Position numbers and translations under genes: made by a program. A model generated the notes under the pieces. That model saw nothing but the letters and a program-made list of their open reading frames with translations. It had not been told where the DNA came from and ran no database searches. From assembly GCF_014192715.1 (NCBI RefSeq), contig NZ_JACHYH010000001.1, forward strand, positions 496,001 to 560,000: a DNA stretch of 64,000 nucleotides, in the 5' to 3' direction. The stretch is from Luteibacter sp. Sphag1AF (GTDB lineage Bacteria > Pseudomonadota > Gammaproteobacteria > Xanthomonadales > Rhodanobacteraceae). Of this stretch, positions 56,263-63,460 are shown piece after piece. The stretch's first letter is position 1. Each line of letters begins with the position of its first letter.

Positions 56263-56276
56263 GCGGGCAAGCCCGC
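56263..56276. repeat. REP-like palindrome GCGGGCAAGCCCGC
   Basis: A short palindrome of two 6-bp arms with an AA centre, inside ATCGCGGGCAAGCCCGCTCG. It looks like the REP elements common in Pseudomonas and Xanthomonadales genomes. It sits between the pdh terminator and the GST gene. Confidence 0.55.
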
Positions 56277-56303
56277 TCGTTCATCTCATCCCAAGAGGTT
56301 CCC

Positions 56304-56918
56304 ATGCGTCTGATCGGCATGCTCGACTCCCCCTTCGTCCGTCGCGTAGCGGTCAGTTGCAAGTTCATGGGACTGCCTTTCACGCATGAAGCGCTTTCGG
56401 TCTTCCGCGACTACGACGCGTTTGCCGCCATCAACCCGGCGGTGAAAGCACCGAGCTTCGTGACCGACGACGGCGTGGTGCTGATGGATTCCAGCCTGAT
56501 CCTCGACTACCTGGAACGCCTGGCGCTGCCCGAGCGCCGCCTCACGCCTGCCGATATCGGGGAGGTGGCCCGGTCACTTCGCATCGTGGGCCTGGCTCAG
56601 ATCGCGGCCGAGAAAGCCGTCCAGATCTACTACGAACTCAACAAGCGCCCTGACGACAAGCGTCATCAGCCCTGGCTGGACCGCGCCGAAGGCCAGTTGC
56701 ACGGTGTTTACGCCGCACTGGAAAACGAACTCGGCGACGCGCCTGGCTGGCTTTTCGGCCAGCGTCCGATGCTGGCGGACATCACCACCGTCACCGCCTG
56801 GCGCTTTTCAAAGGACTATCTGTCCGAATACCTGCACGCCGAGCGCTATCCGCGCCTCGCGGCATTCTCCGCACGGGCCGAGGCGCTACCGGAATTCGAG
56901 AGCACCCCGGCCGAGTAA
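56304..56918 (+). CDS. Glutathione S-transferase family protein
   Basis: A 204-residue GST. The N-terminal thioredoxin-like domain has LDSPFVRRVAVSCKFMGLPF, NPAVKAPSFV and the glutathione-binding DSSLILDYLE; the C-terminal helical domain has LADITTVTAWRF. The Ser in SPFVRR is the likely catalytic-type residue. The substrate is unknown. An AGAGG ribosome site is six bases before the ATG. It is not closely like MaiA at 33 kb, since the zeta-class SSxxxR motif is absent. Confidence 0.88.
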   Translation: MRLIGMLDSPFVRRVAVSCKFMGLPFTHEALSVFRDYDAFAAINPAVKAPSFVTDDGVVLMDSSLILDYLERLALPERRLTPADIGEVARSLRIVGLAQIAAEKAVQIYYELNKRPDDKRHQPWLDRAEGQLHGVYAALENELGDAPGWLFGQRPMLADITTVTAWRFSKDYLSEYLHAERYPRLAAFSARAEALPEFESTPAE

Positions 56919-57035
56919 TCCCGGCATCGCAGCGCCAGAGGCGGGCGCGGCGTATCATGAGCGGCTGGCCACCCGCGCGGCATGACACCGCCGCGCGCGC
57001 AGTGGACATCCCTTACGCCCTTCCCCGGATCGACC

Positions 57036-57497
57036 ATGCTCAACAACGACACCCTCCGTAGCATTCGCTACATGCTCGACCTTGCCGACCAGCACGTGGT
57101 CCAGATCATCGGCCTCACCGGCAAGACGGTCGAGGTTGCCGACGTGAATGCGTGGCTGCGCAAAGAAGACGAGGAAGGTTTCAAGCCCTGCTCCGACGAA
57201 ACGATGGCGCACTTCCTGGATGGCCTTATCATCCAGCGCCGCGGCCGCGACGAGAGCCAGCCTCCGCGTCCTGTGGAAAAGCGCATCAACAACAACGTTG
57301 TGCTGAAGAAGCTGCGCGTGGCGTTTGAACTGAAGGACGTCGATCTGCACGAGATCATGCAGGCCGCCGGCTTCCCGGTGTCCAAGCAGGAAATGAATGC
57401 CCTCTTCCGCCAGCCCAAGCACGCCAACTTCCGCCTCTGCGGCGATCAGTTCCTGCGCAACTTCCTCAAGGGCCTGACGCTGCGCCTGCGCGGCTGA
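57036..57497 (+). CDS. DUF1456 (YehS-like) protein
   Basis: A 153-residue protein made of two DUF1456 repeats: NDTLRSIRYMLDLADQHVVQ in the first and NNVVLKKLRVAFELKDVDLH in the second, each followed by an acidic, Phe-rich region (HFLDGLIIQRRG; NFLKGLTLRLRG). Function is not established for the family. The ATG at 57036 begins the first repeat. Confidence 0.88.
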   Translation: MLNNDTLRSIRYMLDLADQHVVQIIGLTGKTVEVADVNAWLRKEDEEGFKPCSDETMAHFLDGLIIQRRGRDESQPPRPVEKRINNNVVLKKLRVAFELKDVDLHEIMQAAGFPVSKQEMNALFRQPKHANFRLCGDQFLRNFLKGLTLRLRG

Positions 57498-57510
57498 TCG
57501 GCCTGCCGGT

Positions 57511-57532
57511 GGGAGCGAGCAAGCTCGCTCCC
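57511..57532. repeat. REP-like palindrome GGGAGCGAGC-AA-GCTCGCTCCC
   Basis: A perfect 10-bp inverted repeat with an AA centre, 14 bases after the DUF1456 stop and before the convergent small membrane gene. It shares GGGAGCG with palindromes at 26.3 and 35.4 kb and has the look of a REP element. Confidence 0.65.
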
Positions 57533-57541
57533 CAGAGGTCG

Positions 57542-57871
57542 TTATTCAGGCTTGCGGCGACGCCATACAAGATGGCGGATCAACAACGCCGCAGCCAGTA
57601 CGGCCACGAAGCCGCCGTACGCATAAAGTGCCGGGATCACCTGCTTCCAGATGCCGCCACTCTCCGGGCCAAACTGCCCCACCTGCCTGATCTCCACCGA
57701 ATCGAACGCCAGCACCGTCAACTGCACGGACAACAAGGCAGCGGCCAGCAGCGCCAGCACGTCGAACGCGCGACGGGTGCCGTTGACGATCAACGATTTC
57801 GGATACGACCAGTACGCCCAGGCCAGAATCAGCAGCCAGGGCGCCAGCAGAAGAAGGGCGAGGAAGCGCAT
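57542..57871 (-). CDS. Small membrane protein, unknown function
   Basis: A 109-residue protein with three hydrophobic stretches (LALLLLAPWLLILAWAYW; FDVLALLAAALLSVQLTVLA; LYAYGGFVAVLAAALLIRHL) and a basic C-terminus (WRRRKPE). I recognise no family. It follows trpS by two bases on the same strand and is probably co-transcribed with it. Confidence 0.65.
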   Translation of the reverse strand: MRFLALLLLAPWLLILAWAYWSYPKSLIVNGTRRAFDVLALLAAALLSVQLTVLAFDSVEIRQVGQFGPESGGIWKQVIPALYAYGGFVAVLAAALLIRHLVWRRRKPE

Positions 57872-57873
57872 GG

Positions 57874-59247
57874 TTATTCGGCTGCCGCCAGCGCATCCAG
57901 CGCTTCGCGCAGGCGCACCACGGCCGCTGCACGCAGCACTTCATCCGGATGGGCAGGACTGGTAGCCACCACCTGGCCATCCAGCAACAGCGCCAGGTGA
58001 TCGCCCTGCGACTCCACGACAGCGGCCGCGCCACCCATCGACCCCAGGCGCTGACGCACGGCACCTGCCGCCTTCGGATCAGCGAAATTCGCTGACAACA
58101 GCAGCTCTTCGCCATCCACTGCAAACAGACGGAAGCGGAAGCTTCCATCGACTTCGCGGAAGCTGGCAAAACGCGGCGAACGTGCCTTCGACGCCGCCGT
58201 TGCAGCCACCCTGGGCTGAGCCTGCACCACCGGACGGTGCTTCGCGCTGCGCAGACCAACGGCATCACGCAGTGTGGAAACCAGCGGCGCAGCGATGGCG
58301 CGAGCCTTCACGGCACCGGCCAGCAGGATGTCTTCGATGTCATCAGGACGCGCCATCAGCGCGTCGTAACGTTCGCGCATCGGCGCAACGTCAGCTTCCA
58401 CGCGCTCGAACAGGACCTGCTTCGCTTCGCCCCAGCCAAGGCCACCCTTCAGCGCCTCGGCGAACGCGGCCGACTCGGCGGGCGTGGCAAACGCCTTGAA
58501 GATGGTGAACAGCGCTGAATCGTCGGTGTCCTTCGGCTCGCCGGGCAGACGCGAGTCCGTGACGATGCGCATGATCGTTTCGCGCAAACGCCTGGCCCCA
58601 CCCTCGAACAGCGGCACCGTGTTGTCGTAGCTCTTGGACATCTTGCGGCCATCCAGGCCCGGCAGCGTTGCCACCTGTTCTTCGATGTGCGCTTCGGGCA
58701 GCACGAAGAATTCGCGGCCATAGATATGATTGAAACGCTGCGCGATGTCGCGCGCCATTTCGATGTGCTGAATCTGATCGCGGCCCACCGGTACCTTGTT
58801 CGCGTTGAACGCGAGGATGTCTGCGGCCATCAGCACCGGATACATGTACAGGCCGGCGGTCACGCCCGCATCGGCGTCTTCGCCCGCTTCCGTGTTCTTG
58901 TCGACCGCTGCCTTGTATGCGTGCGCACGGTTGAGCATGCCCTTGGAAGACACACAGGTCAGCAGCCACATCAACTCGGGCACTTCCAGGATGTCCGACT
59001 GCCGGTAGAACGTGGCGTGATTCGGGTCCAGGCCACCCGCCAGCCAGGTCGCCGCAATCTGCAGGCGCGAGGCCTCGATGCGCGCCGGATCGTCGCTCTT
59101 GATCAGCGCGTGGTAGTCGGCCATGAAGTAAAAGGCATCGACCGTCGGGTCGCGGCTGGCTTCGATCGCGGGGCGGATCGCGCCCACGTAGTTGCCCAGG
59201 TGCGGGGTGCCGGTGGTGGTAATGCCGGTGAGTACACGAGTTTGCAT
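57874..59247 (-). CDS. trpS: Tryptophanyl-tRNA synthetase with C-terminal DUF1508-like extension
   Basis: A 457-residue TrpRS; typical bacterial forms have about 330-340 residues. The core shows the HIGH-type TGTPHLGNYVGAI at the N-terminus and KMSKS in LDGRKMSKSYDNTVPLFEGG. After about residue 345 comes a low-complexity linker, then RFASFREVDGSFRFRLFAVD and ELLLSANFADPKAAGAV, which look like a DUF1508/YegP domain, and a helical end. The ATG at 59247 is the family start. The extension might aid tRNA or protein binding; its function is unknown. Confidence 0.93.
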   Translation of the reverse strand: MQTRVLTGITTTGTPHLGNYVGAIRPAIEASRDPTVDAFYFMADYHALIKSDDPARIEASRLQIAATWLAGGLDPNHATFYRQSDILEVPELMWLLTCVSSKGMLNRAHAYKAAVDKNTEAGEDADAGVTAGLYMYPVLMAADILAFNANKVPVGRDQIQHIEMARDIAQRFNHIYGREFFVLPEAHIEEQVATLPGLDGRKMSKSYDNTVPLFEGGARRLRETIMRIVTDSRLPGEPKDTDDSALFTIFKAFATPAESAAFAEALKGGLGWGEAKQVLFERVEADVAPMRERYDALMARPDDIEDILLAGAVKARAIAAPLVSTLRDAVGLRSAKHRPVVQAQPRVAATAASKARSPRFASFREVDGSFRFRLFAVDGEELLLSANFADPKAAGAVRQRLGSMGGAAAVVESQGDHLALLLDGQVVATSPAHPDEVLRAAAVVRLREALDALAAAE

Positions 59248-59292
59248 GACGGGTCTTGGACTGGCGGGTAACCCTTCCAGTCTAGCTCGCCC

Positions 59293-59341
59293 GGCGCGAC
59301 CGCGCCGCATCTGCCCTGCGGCAGGAAGTCACGGTCGCGCC
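59293..59341 (-). terminator. Long hairpin downstream of arginase
   Basis: GGCGCGACCG and CGGTCGCGCC form a perfect 10-bp stem around an inner CTGCC/GGCAG hairpin, in the gap between arginase and trpS. No T-run is seen. Confidence 0.5.
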
Positions 59342-59352
59342 TGGTTGCCGGT

Positions 59353-60273
59353 TCAGCGCATCAGGGTCGATTTGCCGAACAGCGACTCCACCAGATCCAC
59401 CGCCAGGCGGGCGGTCTGGTTCTTTTTGTCGAATGCAGGATTCAGCTCGACGATGTCCAGTGAGCCCACGCGGCCGGTGTCCGCGATCATTTCCATGCAC
59501 AGCTGCGCTTCGCGGTAGTTCGGGCCACCGCGCACGGTGGTGCCGACGCCGGGAGCAATCGACGGGTCCAGAAAATCGACATCGAAGCTGACATGCACGT
59601 GGGTGTTGTCGTCGATATCGGCCAGCGCTTCTTCCATCGCGGCTTTCATTCCGATTTCGTCGATATAGCGCATGTCGTAGATATCCACGCCCACATCGTG
59701 GACCAGACGCTTCTCGCCCTCGTCTACCGAACGGATGCCAATCTGCCGGAACACCTCCGGCGACGTCGCCGGCGTGGTGCCCCCCAGCGAGGTCAGGGCA
59801 TCGGGACCGTAACCGCACAGACAGGCCACCGGCATGCCATGGATGTTGCCTGAGGGAGTGATCTGGCTTGTGTTGAAGTCCGCGTGGGCATCCAGCCAGA
59901 TGACCCTGAGCTTCGTGCCCTTCTCGCGGCAATGCCGCGCCACGGCAGCGATGGAACCGATGGCAAGGCAATGATCGCCGCCAAGCATGATGGGCAGGTT
60001 TCCTTCGCACAGTTCCGCGTAAACCGCCTCGTATACGGAGGTGTTCCACGCGACCACTTCCTCCAGGTGCCGGTAGCCATCCGTGGGCGGCAGCCAGGGA
60101 TTCAGCGGGCCGGAAAGATTGCCGCGATCGACCACATGCATGCCGCGCTTTGCCAGACGCGCGCCCAGGTTCGCCACGCGCAGGGCCTCAGGGCCCATGG
60201 AACTGCCGCGATGACCGGCGCCGATGTCGGTAGGTGCGCCAACGATGGCGACCGAACGGGTTACAGGACTCAT
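59353..60273 (-). CDS. rocF: Arginase
   Basis: A 306-residue ureohydrolase. Manganese ligands are visible at His101 (GGDHCLAIGS), Asp128/His130/Asp132 (WLDAHADFNT) and Asp231/Asp233 (SFDVDFLDPS). The N-terminal GAPTDIGAGHRGSSMGPEAL marks arginase rather than agmatinase. It hydrolyses arginine to ornithine and urea. It follows a rhodanese gene by eight bases in the same direction; no urease or ornithine enzyme is next to it. Confidence 0.93.
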   Translation of the reverse strand: MSPVTRSVAIVGAPTDIGAGHRGSSMGPEALRVANLGARLAKRGMHVVDRGNLSGPLNPWLPPTDGYRHLEEVVAWNTSVYEAVYAELCEGNLPIMLGGDHCLAIGSIAAVARHCREKGTKLRVIWLDAHADFNTSQITPSGNIHGMPVACLCGYGPDALTSLGGTTPATSPEVFRQIGIRSVDEGEKRLVHDVGVDIYDMRYIDEIGMKAAMEEALADIDDNTHVHVSFDVDFLDPSIAPGVGTTVRGGPNYREAQLCMEMIADTGRVGSLDIVELNPAFDKKNQTARLAVDLVESLFGKSTLMR

Positions 60274-60281
60274 AGATGTTC

Positions 60282-60674
60282 TCAGGGTGAGGGACGTTCA
60301 ACGACCAGGGGACGGCCATCGGCGCGCCATGCATCCGCACTGCCTTCCAGCAGGCGGACACGGGTGTATCCGAGTGATTGAAGCGTGTCGCGCGCTCGCG
60401 CGGCGCGCTTGCCCGACTTGCAGTACACCACCAGTTCGCGATCCCGCGGTATGCCAAGCACGCCATGTCGCGCGGCCACTTCGTCCACAGGTACGTTCAG
60501 GGCACCGGCGATGTGCCCGTCCCGATACTCCGCAGGCGTGCGCACATCCAGCAGCAAGGGGGCTTCATGATGACTTTGCCGTTCGGCCAGTTCGGCACGC
60601 GATACATCCTGCGCAAACGCCCCGAAAGGCACGATCAACGCGAGGATGAGGGGGACATGACGTGGACGAATCAT
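60282..60674 (-). CDS. Exported rhodanese-domain protein
   Basis: A 130-residue protein with a signal peptide (IRPRHVPLILALIVPFGAFA) and one rhodanese domain: LLLDVRTPAEYRDGHIAGAL, then the active-site loop CKSGKRA with the persulfide Cys, and GYTRVRLLEG. It may handle sulfane sulfur or thiols in the periplasm. The start was placed at 60674, which gives a clean signal peptide; 60689 is an alternative. It lies directly before arginase. Confidence 0.85.
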   Translation of the reverse strand: MIRPRHVPLILALIVPFGAFAQDVSRAELAERQSHHEAPLLLDVRTPAEYRDGHIAGALNVPVDEVAARHGVLGIPRDRELVVYCKSGKRAARARDTLQSLGYTRVRLLEGSADAWRADGRPLVVERPSP

Positions 60675-60732
60675 TTCCCGAGTGTACATCGGGGCGTCGG
60701 ACAGCCACGTTGCAGTGCGCAAGAGGATGCCG

Positions 60733-61134
60733 TCATGCCTTCACGGCAAGGCGGGCCGCAACACACACTTCGATCAGCAGCCCCATGCCGACACCGATGG
60801 CGTATGCCAGAAGGTTCTGCCACGAGAACGCGTGCCCGAACACCAGATGGCCCAGCGTGGAATGACGCACGGCGACCATCCACGGCTCCTGCCACAGCTT
60901 CAGGCATTCGATGGCCACGGACGTGGCCATCGCAAGACCCGCGATACGCAGCGCGGATGCGCACGGGAAAAGCATGCCGTATCCGAAATACACCATCAGC
61001 GCCCACAGCGCGTCGCCGGGATATTTGCCAAGCACGGCAGGAAGCGCGTCCGGAAAGCGGCGCGAAGCCAGACCGGCAGCGATGGTCAGGAGGACGGCTG
61101 CTGCGCAGACGAGGCGATGGCGTGGATGTCTCAT
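60733..61134 (-). CDS. DUF2809 membrane protein
   Basis: A 133-residue protein with four hydrophobic segments. GLASRRFPDALPAVLGKYPG followed by GDALWALMVYFGYGMLFP and WQEPWM fit the DUF2809 pattern. Function unknown. The ATG at 61134 begins the family-like part; a longer in-frame opening to 61536 overlaps the divergent DUF1028 gene and is not real. The rhodanese gene follows 58 bases downstream. Confidence 0.8.
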   Translation of the reverse strand: MRHPRHRLVCAAAVLLTIAAGLASRRFPDALPAVLGKYPGDALWALMVYFGYGMLFPCASALRIAGLAMATSVAIECLKLWQEPWMVAVRHSTLGHLVFGHAFSWQNLLAYAIGVGMGLLIEVCVAARLAVKA

Positions 61135-61317
61135 GGAAAGCCGCTTGAAAGTATCCGGGCAGTCTGGACGAACTTTGGGGCAGACGGGAGGCGCGACGGC
61201 GACGCACCCGGGACACCAGGCAAACGGCGCTCCCCGCCCGCAACCCTTTGCGCGGTTCACGCATCGAACCTGCCAGCCGACAGCCGCCACGGCGAGGCAC
61301 TCGCGAAGGGGACACCC

Positions 61318-62307
61318 ATGCCCAACAGACGTCCAGCCAGAAACGCCCTCATCCGCGTGTTGCAACTTTGCGGCCTCGTCTTGCTGGCCATCATTCCTTC
61401 CATGGCATTCGCGACGTTCTCCATCGTGGCCTGCGATCGCAACGGCAATTGCGGAGTGGCCGTCGCGACAAACAATCTGGCCGTCGGCGCCAGCGTTCCC
61501 TATGCCCAGGCACGCGTGGGGGCGCTCGTGTCGCAATTTGAGACCAATCCCACCTATGGCCCCAAAGGGCTGGCGCTGCTGTCGTCGGGCAAGTCGCCCG
61601 ACGCGACCCTTCAGCTGCTCCTCGACGGGGATGGCAACTTCGATGGCTCCACGATTGCGGAACGACAGGTCGGCATCGTCGATGCGAGGGGGCGGTCAGC
61701 CACGTATTCGGGCACAGAGGCGCTCAGTTCCACCTGGGCGGGTGCCCTGCATGGTGATGGCTATGCCATTCAAGGCAACGGACTGGCAGGAGAGCAGGTC
61801 GTCGCCGCCATGAAGCAGACCTTCCTGTCGTCCACCGGAACACTGGCAGAGCGCCTGATGGCGAGCCTGGAAGCCGGTCAGGACGCGGGCGGGCAGACCA
61901 TAGGAAAACGGTCGGCCGCACTGCTGGTGCGAACCACGGACGGCGCCTGGCAAGACATCGACCTGCGCGTCGATGCCGCCACCGAGCCCGTCAGGGATCT
62001 CCGGCAGCTCCTGGACCAGCACTACGCGCTGGACGCCATGATCCGCGCGGAACATCAGGCCCAAAAAGGTACGAACGATCTTGCCCGCGCCTCTGTTGCA
62101 CAGGCCCTGCACCTGAGTCACGGATGGGACCGCATCTGGCGACGCGCCGCGCGCCTGGCCATGACCATGGGCGACAAGGATCGCGCACGCGACTATCTCG
62201 CCGTCTTCGTATCCCTTAGCCCCGTATGGGGCCAGATCGAGCTGAAAGACGACCTTTACGCACCCCTCCACGGGGACGCGCTGTTTGAGTCGTGGAGAAA
62301 ACCCTGA
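61318..62307 (+). CDS. Exported DUF1028 (Ntn-hydrolase-like) protein
   Basis: A 329-residue protein. A signal peptide (ending near MAFA) precedes TFSIVACDRNGNCGVAVATN, where the mature N-terminus is the start of a DUF1028 domain, related to Ntn hydrolases; GALVSQFETNPTYGPKGLAL and ERQVGIVDARGRSATYSG follow. The C-terminal 90 residues are helical and TPR-like (ARASVAQALHLSHGWDRIWR; DRARDYLAVFVSLSP). Substrate unknown. AAGGGG lies about six bases before the ATG. It is divergent from the DUF2809 gene. Confidence 0.85.
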   Translation: MPNRRPARNALIRVLQLCGLVLLAIIPSMAFATFSIVACDRNGNCGVAVATNNLAVGASVPYAQARVGALVSQFETNPTYGPKGLALLSSGKSPDATLQLLLDGDGNFDGSTIAERQVGIVDARGRSATYSGTEALSSTWAGALHGDGYAIQGNGLAGEQVVAAMKQTFLSSTGTLAERLMASLEAGQDAGGQTIGKRSAALLVRTTDGAWQDIDLRVDAATEPVRDLRQLLDQHYALDAMIRAEHQAQKGTNDLARASVAQALHLSHGWDRIWRRAARLAMTMGDKDRARDYLAVFVSLSPVWGQIELKDDLYAPLHGDALFESWRKP

Positions 62308-62526
62308 TCCATCCCGCGTCATTCAAACGACTAAATCCGCCACAACCACGGATGCACGTGGTTCTCCTCGCGCATTACGAGGTTTCCATCGACCTGGCAT
62401 ACGGAGCAGCCGGGAAAACCCGATCAGGCACCCTGCCACCTGTCGCCCGGGCAGGACACAAAAAAGGCCGGAACCCTTGCCATTGCAAGGTACCCCGGCC
62501 TGTCTGGGTGTCGCTGGATCATCACG
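62308..62526. other. Non-coding gap before tRNA-Thr
   Basis: About 220 bases between the DUF1028 stop and the tRNA 3' end. Apart from the tRNA terminator at 62459-62501 I see no gene or notable signal; the open frames that run through here continue into the tRNA and are not coding. Confidence 0.6.
62459..62501 (-). terminator. Terminator downstream of tRNA-Thr
   Basis: An outer AGGCCGG / CCGGCCT stem around an inner CCTTGC-CATT-GCAAGG hairpin; on the minus strand it is followed by a run of T. It begins 26 bases after the tRNA CCA. Confidence 0.85.
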
Positions 62527-62602
62527 TGGTGCCGGCACCCGGATTCGAACTGGGGACCTACCGCTTACAAGGCGGTTGCTCTACCAACTGAGCTATGCCG
62601 GC
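62527..62602 (-). tRNA. tRNA-Thr(TGT)
   Basis: A 76-base cloverleaf on the minus strand: acceptor GCCGGCA / TGCCGGC, D-stem GCTC / GAGC, anticodon stem ACCGC / GCGGT around loop CTTGTAA with anticodon TGT, T-loop TTCGAAT, and an encoded CCA end. It reads ACA and, by wobble, ACG codons. Confidence 0.97.
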
Positions 62603-62614
62603 ATCAGGGCGGCG

Positions 62615-62620
62615 ATTCTA
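62615..62620 (-). promoter_or_regulatory. -10 box of tRNA-Thr
   Basis: TAGAAT on the minus strand, 12 bases before the tRNA 5' end, in the 35-base gap after the SPOR gene. A -35 (TTTCTG) would fall inside the end of the SPOR gene. Confidence 0.5.
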
Positions 62621-62637
62621 GCAGGATGCAGCCGGCC

Positions 62638-63408
62638 TCAGAAACAGCCCGTGTTGCGGGAGGACACGCCGGGGGTGCGGACGGTGCGCTTCCAGTCGAA
62701 CGGCGCGTCTTCGGGCACGACCATGTCCAGCCACCAGACGGGCGTGGTTTCGGTGCGTTCGGCCATCAGGGCCGGAAAGCCCTGGGCGGCGACTTCGTCG
62801 CGGCGCTTGCGGGCGTTGGCCGGGTCATGGAAAAGACCAAGCGCCACGGTGTTCTGCTGGTCCCCTGCGGTGACCACGAAATAGTCTTTCACGCCACGGG
62901 CTTCCAGCTTGCGCGCCATGGCCAGCGCCTGGTCGCGCGTGGAGTACGCCGGCAGAAACACGCGCCAGCCGCGTGACTGGCTGGTCTGTTCCTGCCGCGA
63001 ACGCATGCGGGCCGCACGGGGCGCCAGCGCCGTACGCGCCGCGTGCATGTCGGCCTGGGTGGCGAACGGACCCAGCGCGAGGCAGCGGTAGGTGCGCTTG
63101 GGGCTCTCGCTGGCGTCTGCTACCGAAGCAGGCCTGGCGGGCGTCGGGGGCTCTTTGGCAGGAACCACAGGTGCAGGCGCAGGAGGTTTTGCAGGCGGGG
63201 GAACCACCACCGGAGCCACTGGCGCCCGTACCGACACAGCCTCTGCGGGCGTCGGCGCTGTCGTCGGCACTTCTGCGAGCAGGCGCAGTTTCGGCACACC
63301 CTTGTCCGTGGGGTCGACCGCGTGCACGCCGCTGTCGCCCAGCCACAGCCAGGCGGCGACAGCGATGTTCAGCGCGATCAGCAAAACAAACAGCAGGCGA
63401 GGAAGCAT
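62638..63408 (-). CDS. SPOR-domain membrane protein
   Basis: A 256-residue protein with an N-terminal membrane anchor (LLFVLLIALNIAVAAWLWLG), a Pro/Ala-rich periplasmic linker (about 45-105) and a C-terminal SPOR domain (YRCLALGPFATQADMHAART; VFLPAYSTRDQALAMARKLE; VALGLFHDPANARKRRDEV). SPOR domains bind denuded septal peptidoglycan. It follows coaX by 52 bases on the same strand, an arrangement seen in related genomes. The ATG at 63408 begins the anchor. Confidence 0.88.
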   Translation of the reverse strand: MLPRLLFVLLIALNIAVAAWLWLGDSGVHAVDPTDKGVPKLRLLAEVPTTAPTPAEAVSVRAPVAPVVVPPPAKPPAPAPVVPAKEPPTPARPASVADASESPKRTYRCLALGPFATQADMHAARTALAPRAARMRSRQEQTSQSRGWRVFLPAYSTRDQALAMARKLEARGVKDYFVVTAGDQQNTVALGLFHDPANARKRRDEVAAQGFPALMAERTETTPVWWLDMVVPEDAPFDWKRTVRTPGVSSRNTGCF

Positions 63409-63460
63409 CGAAGGCCTTTGCAGACGACGTCGGGCCGACGGCCCGCGAACGGCGTGAATT

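Noticed and set aside
62527-62602. tRNA-Thr as an integration site of a genomic island
   Set aside because: No integrase, no repeated 3' tRNA fragment and no composition change were seen in the flanks available.
62285-62884. An open frame running through the tRNA-Thr gene
   Set aside because: Translation of tRNA sequence gives the familiar spurious RTGDLPLTRRLLYQLSYAG-type peptide; it is not coding.
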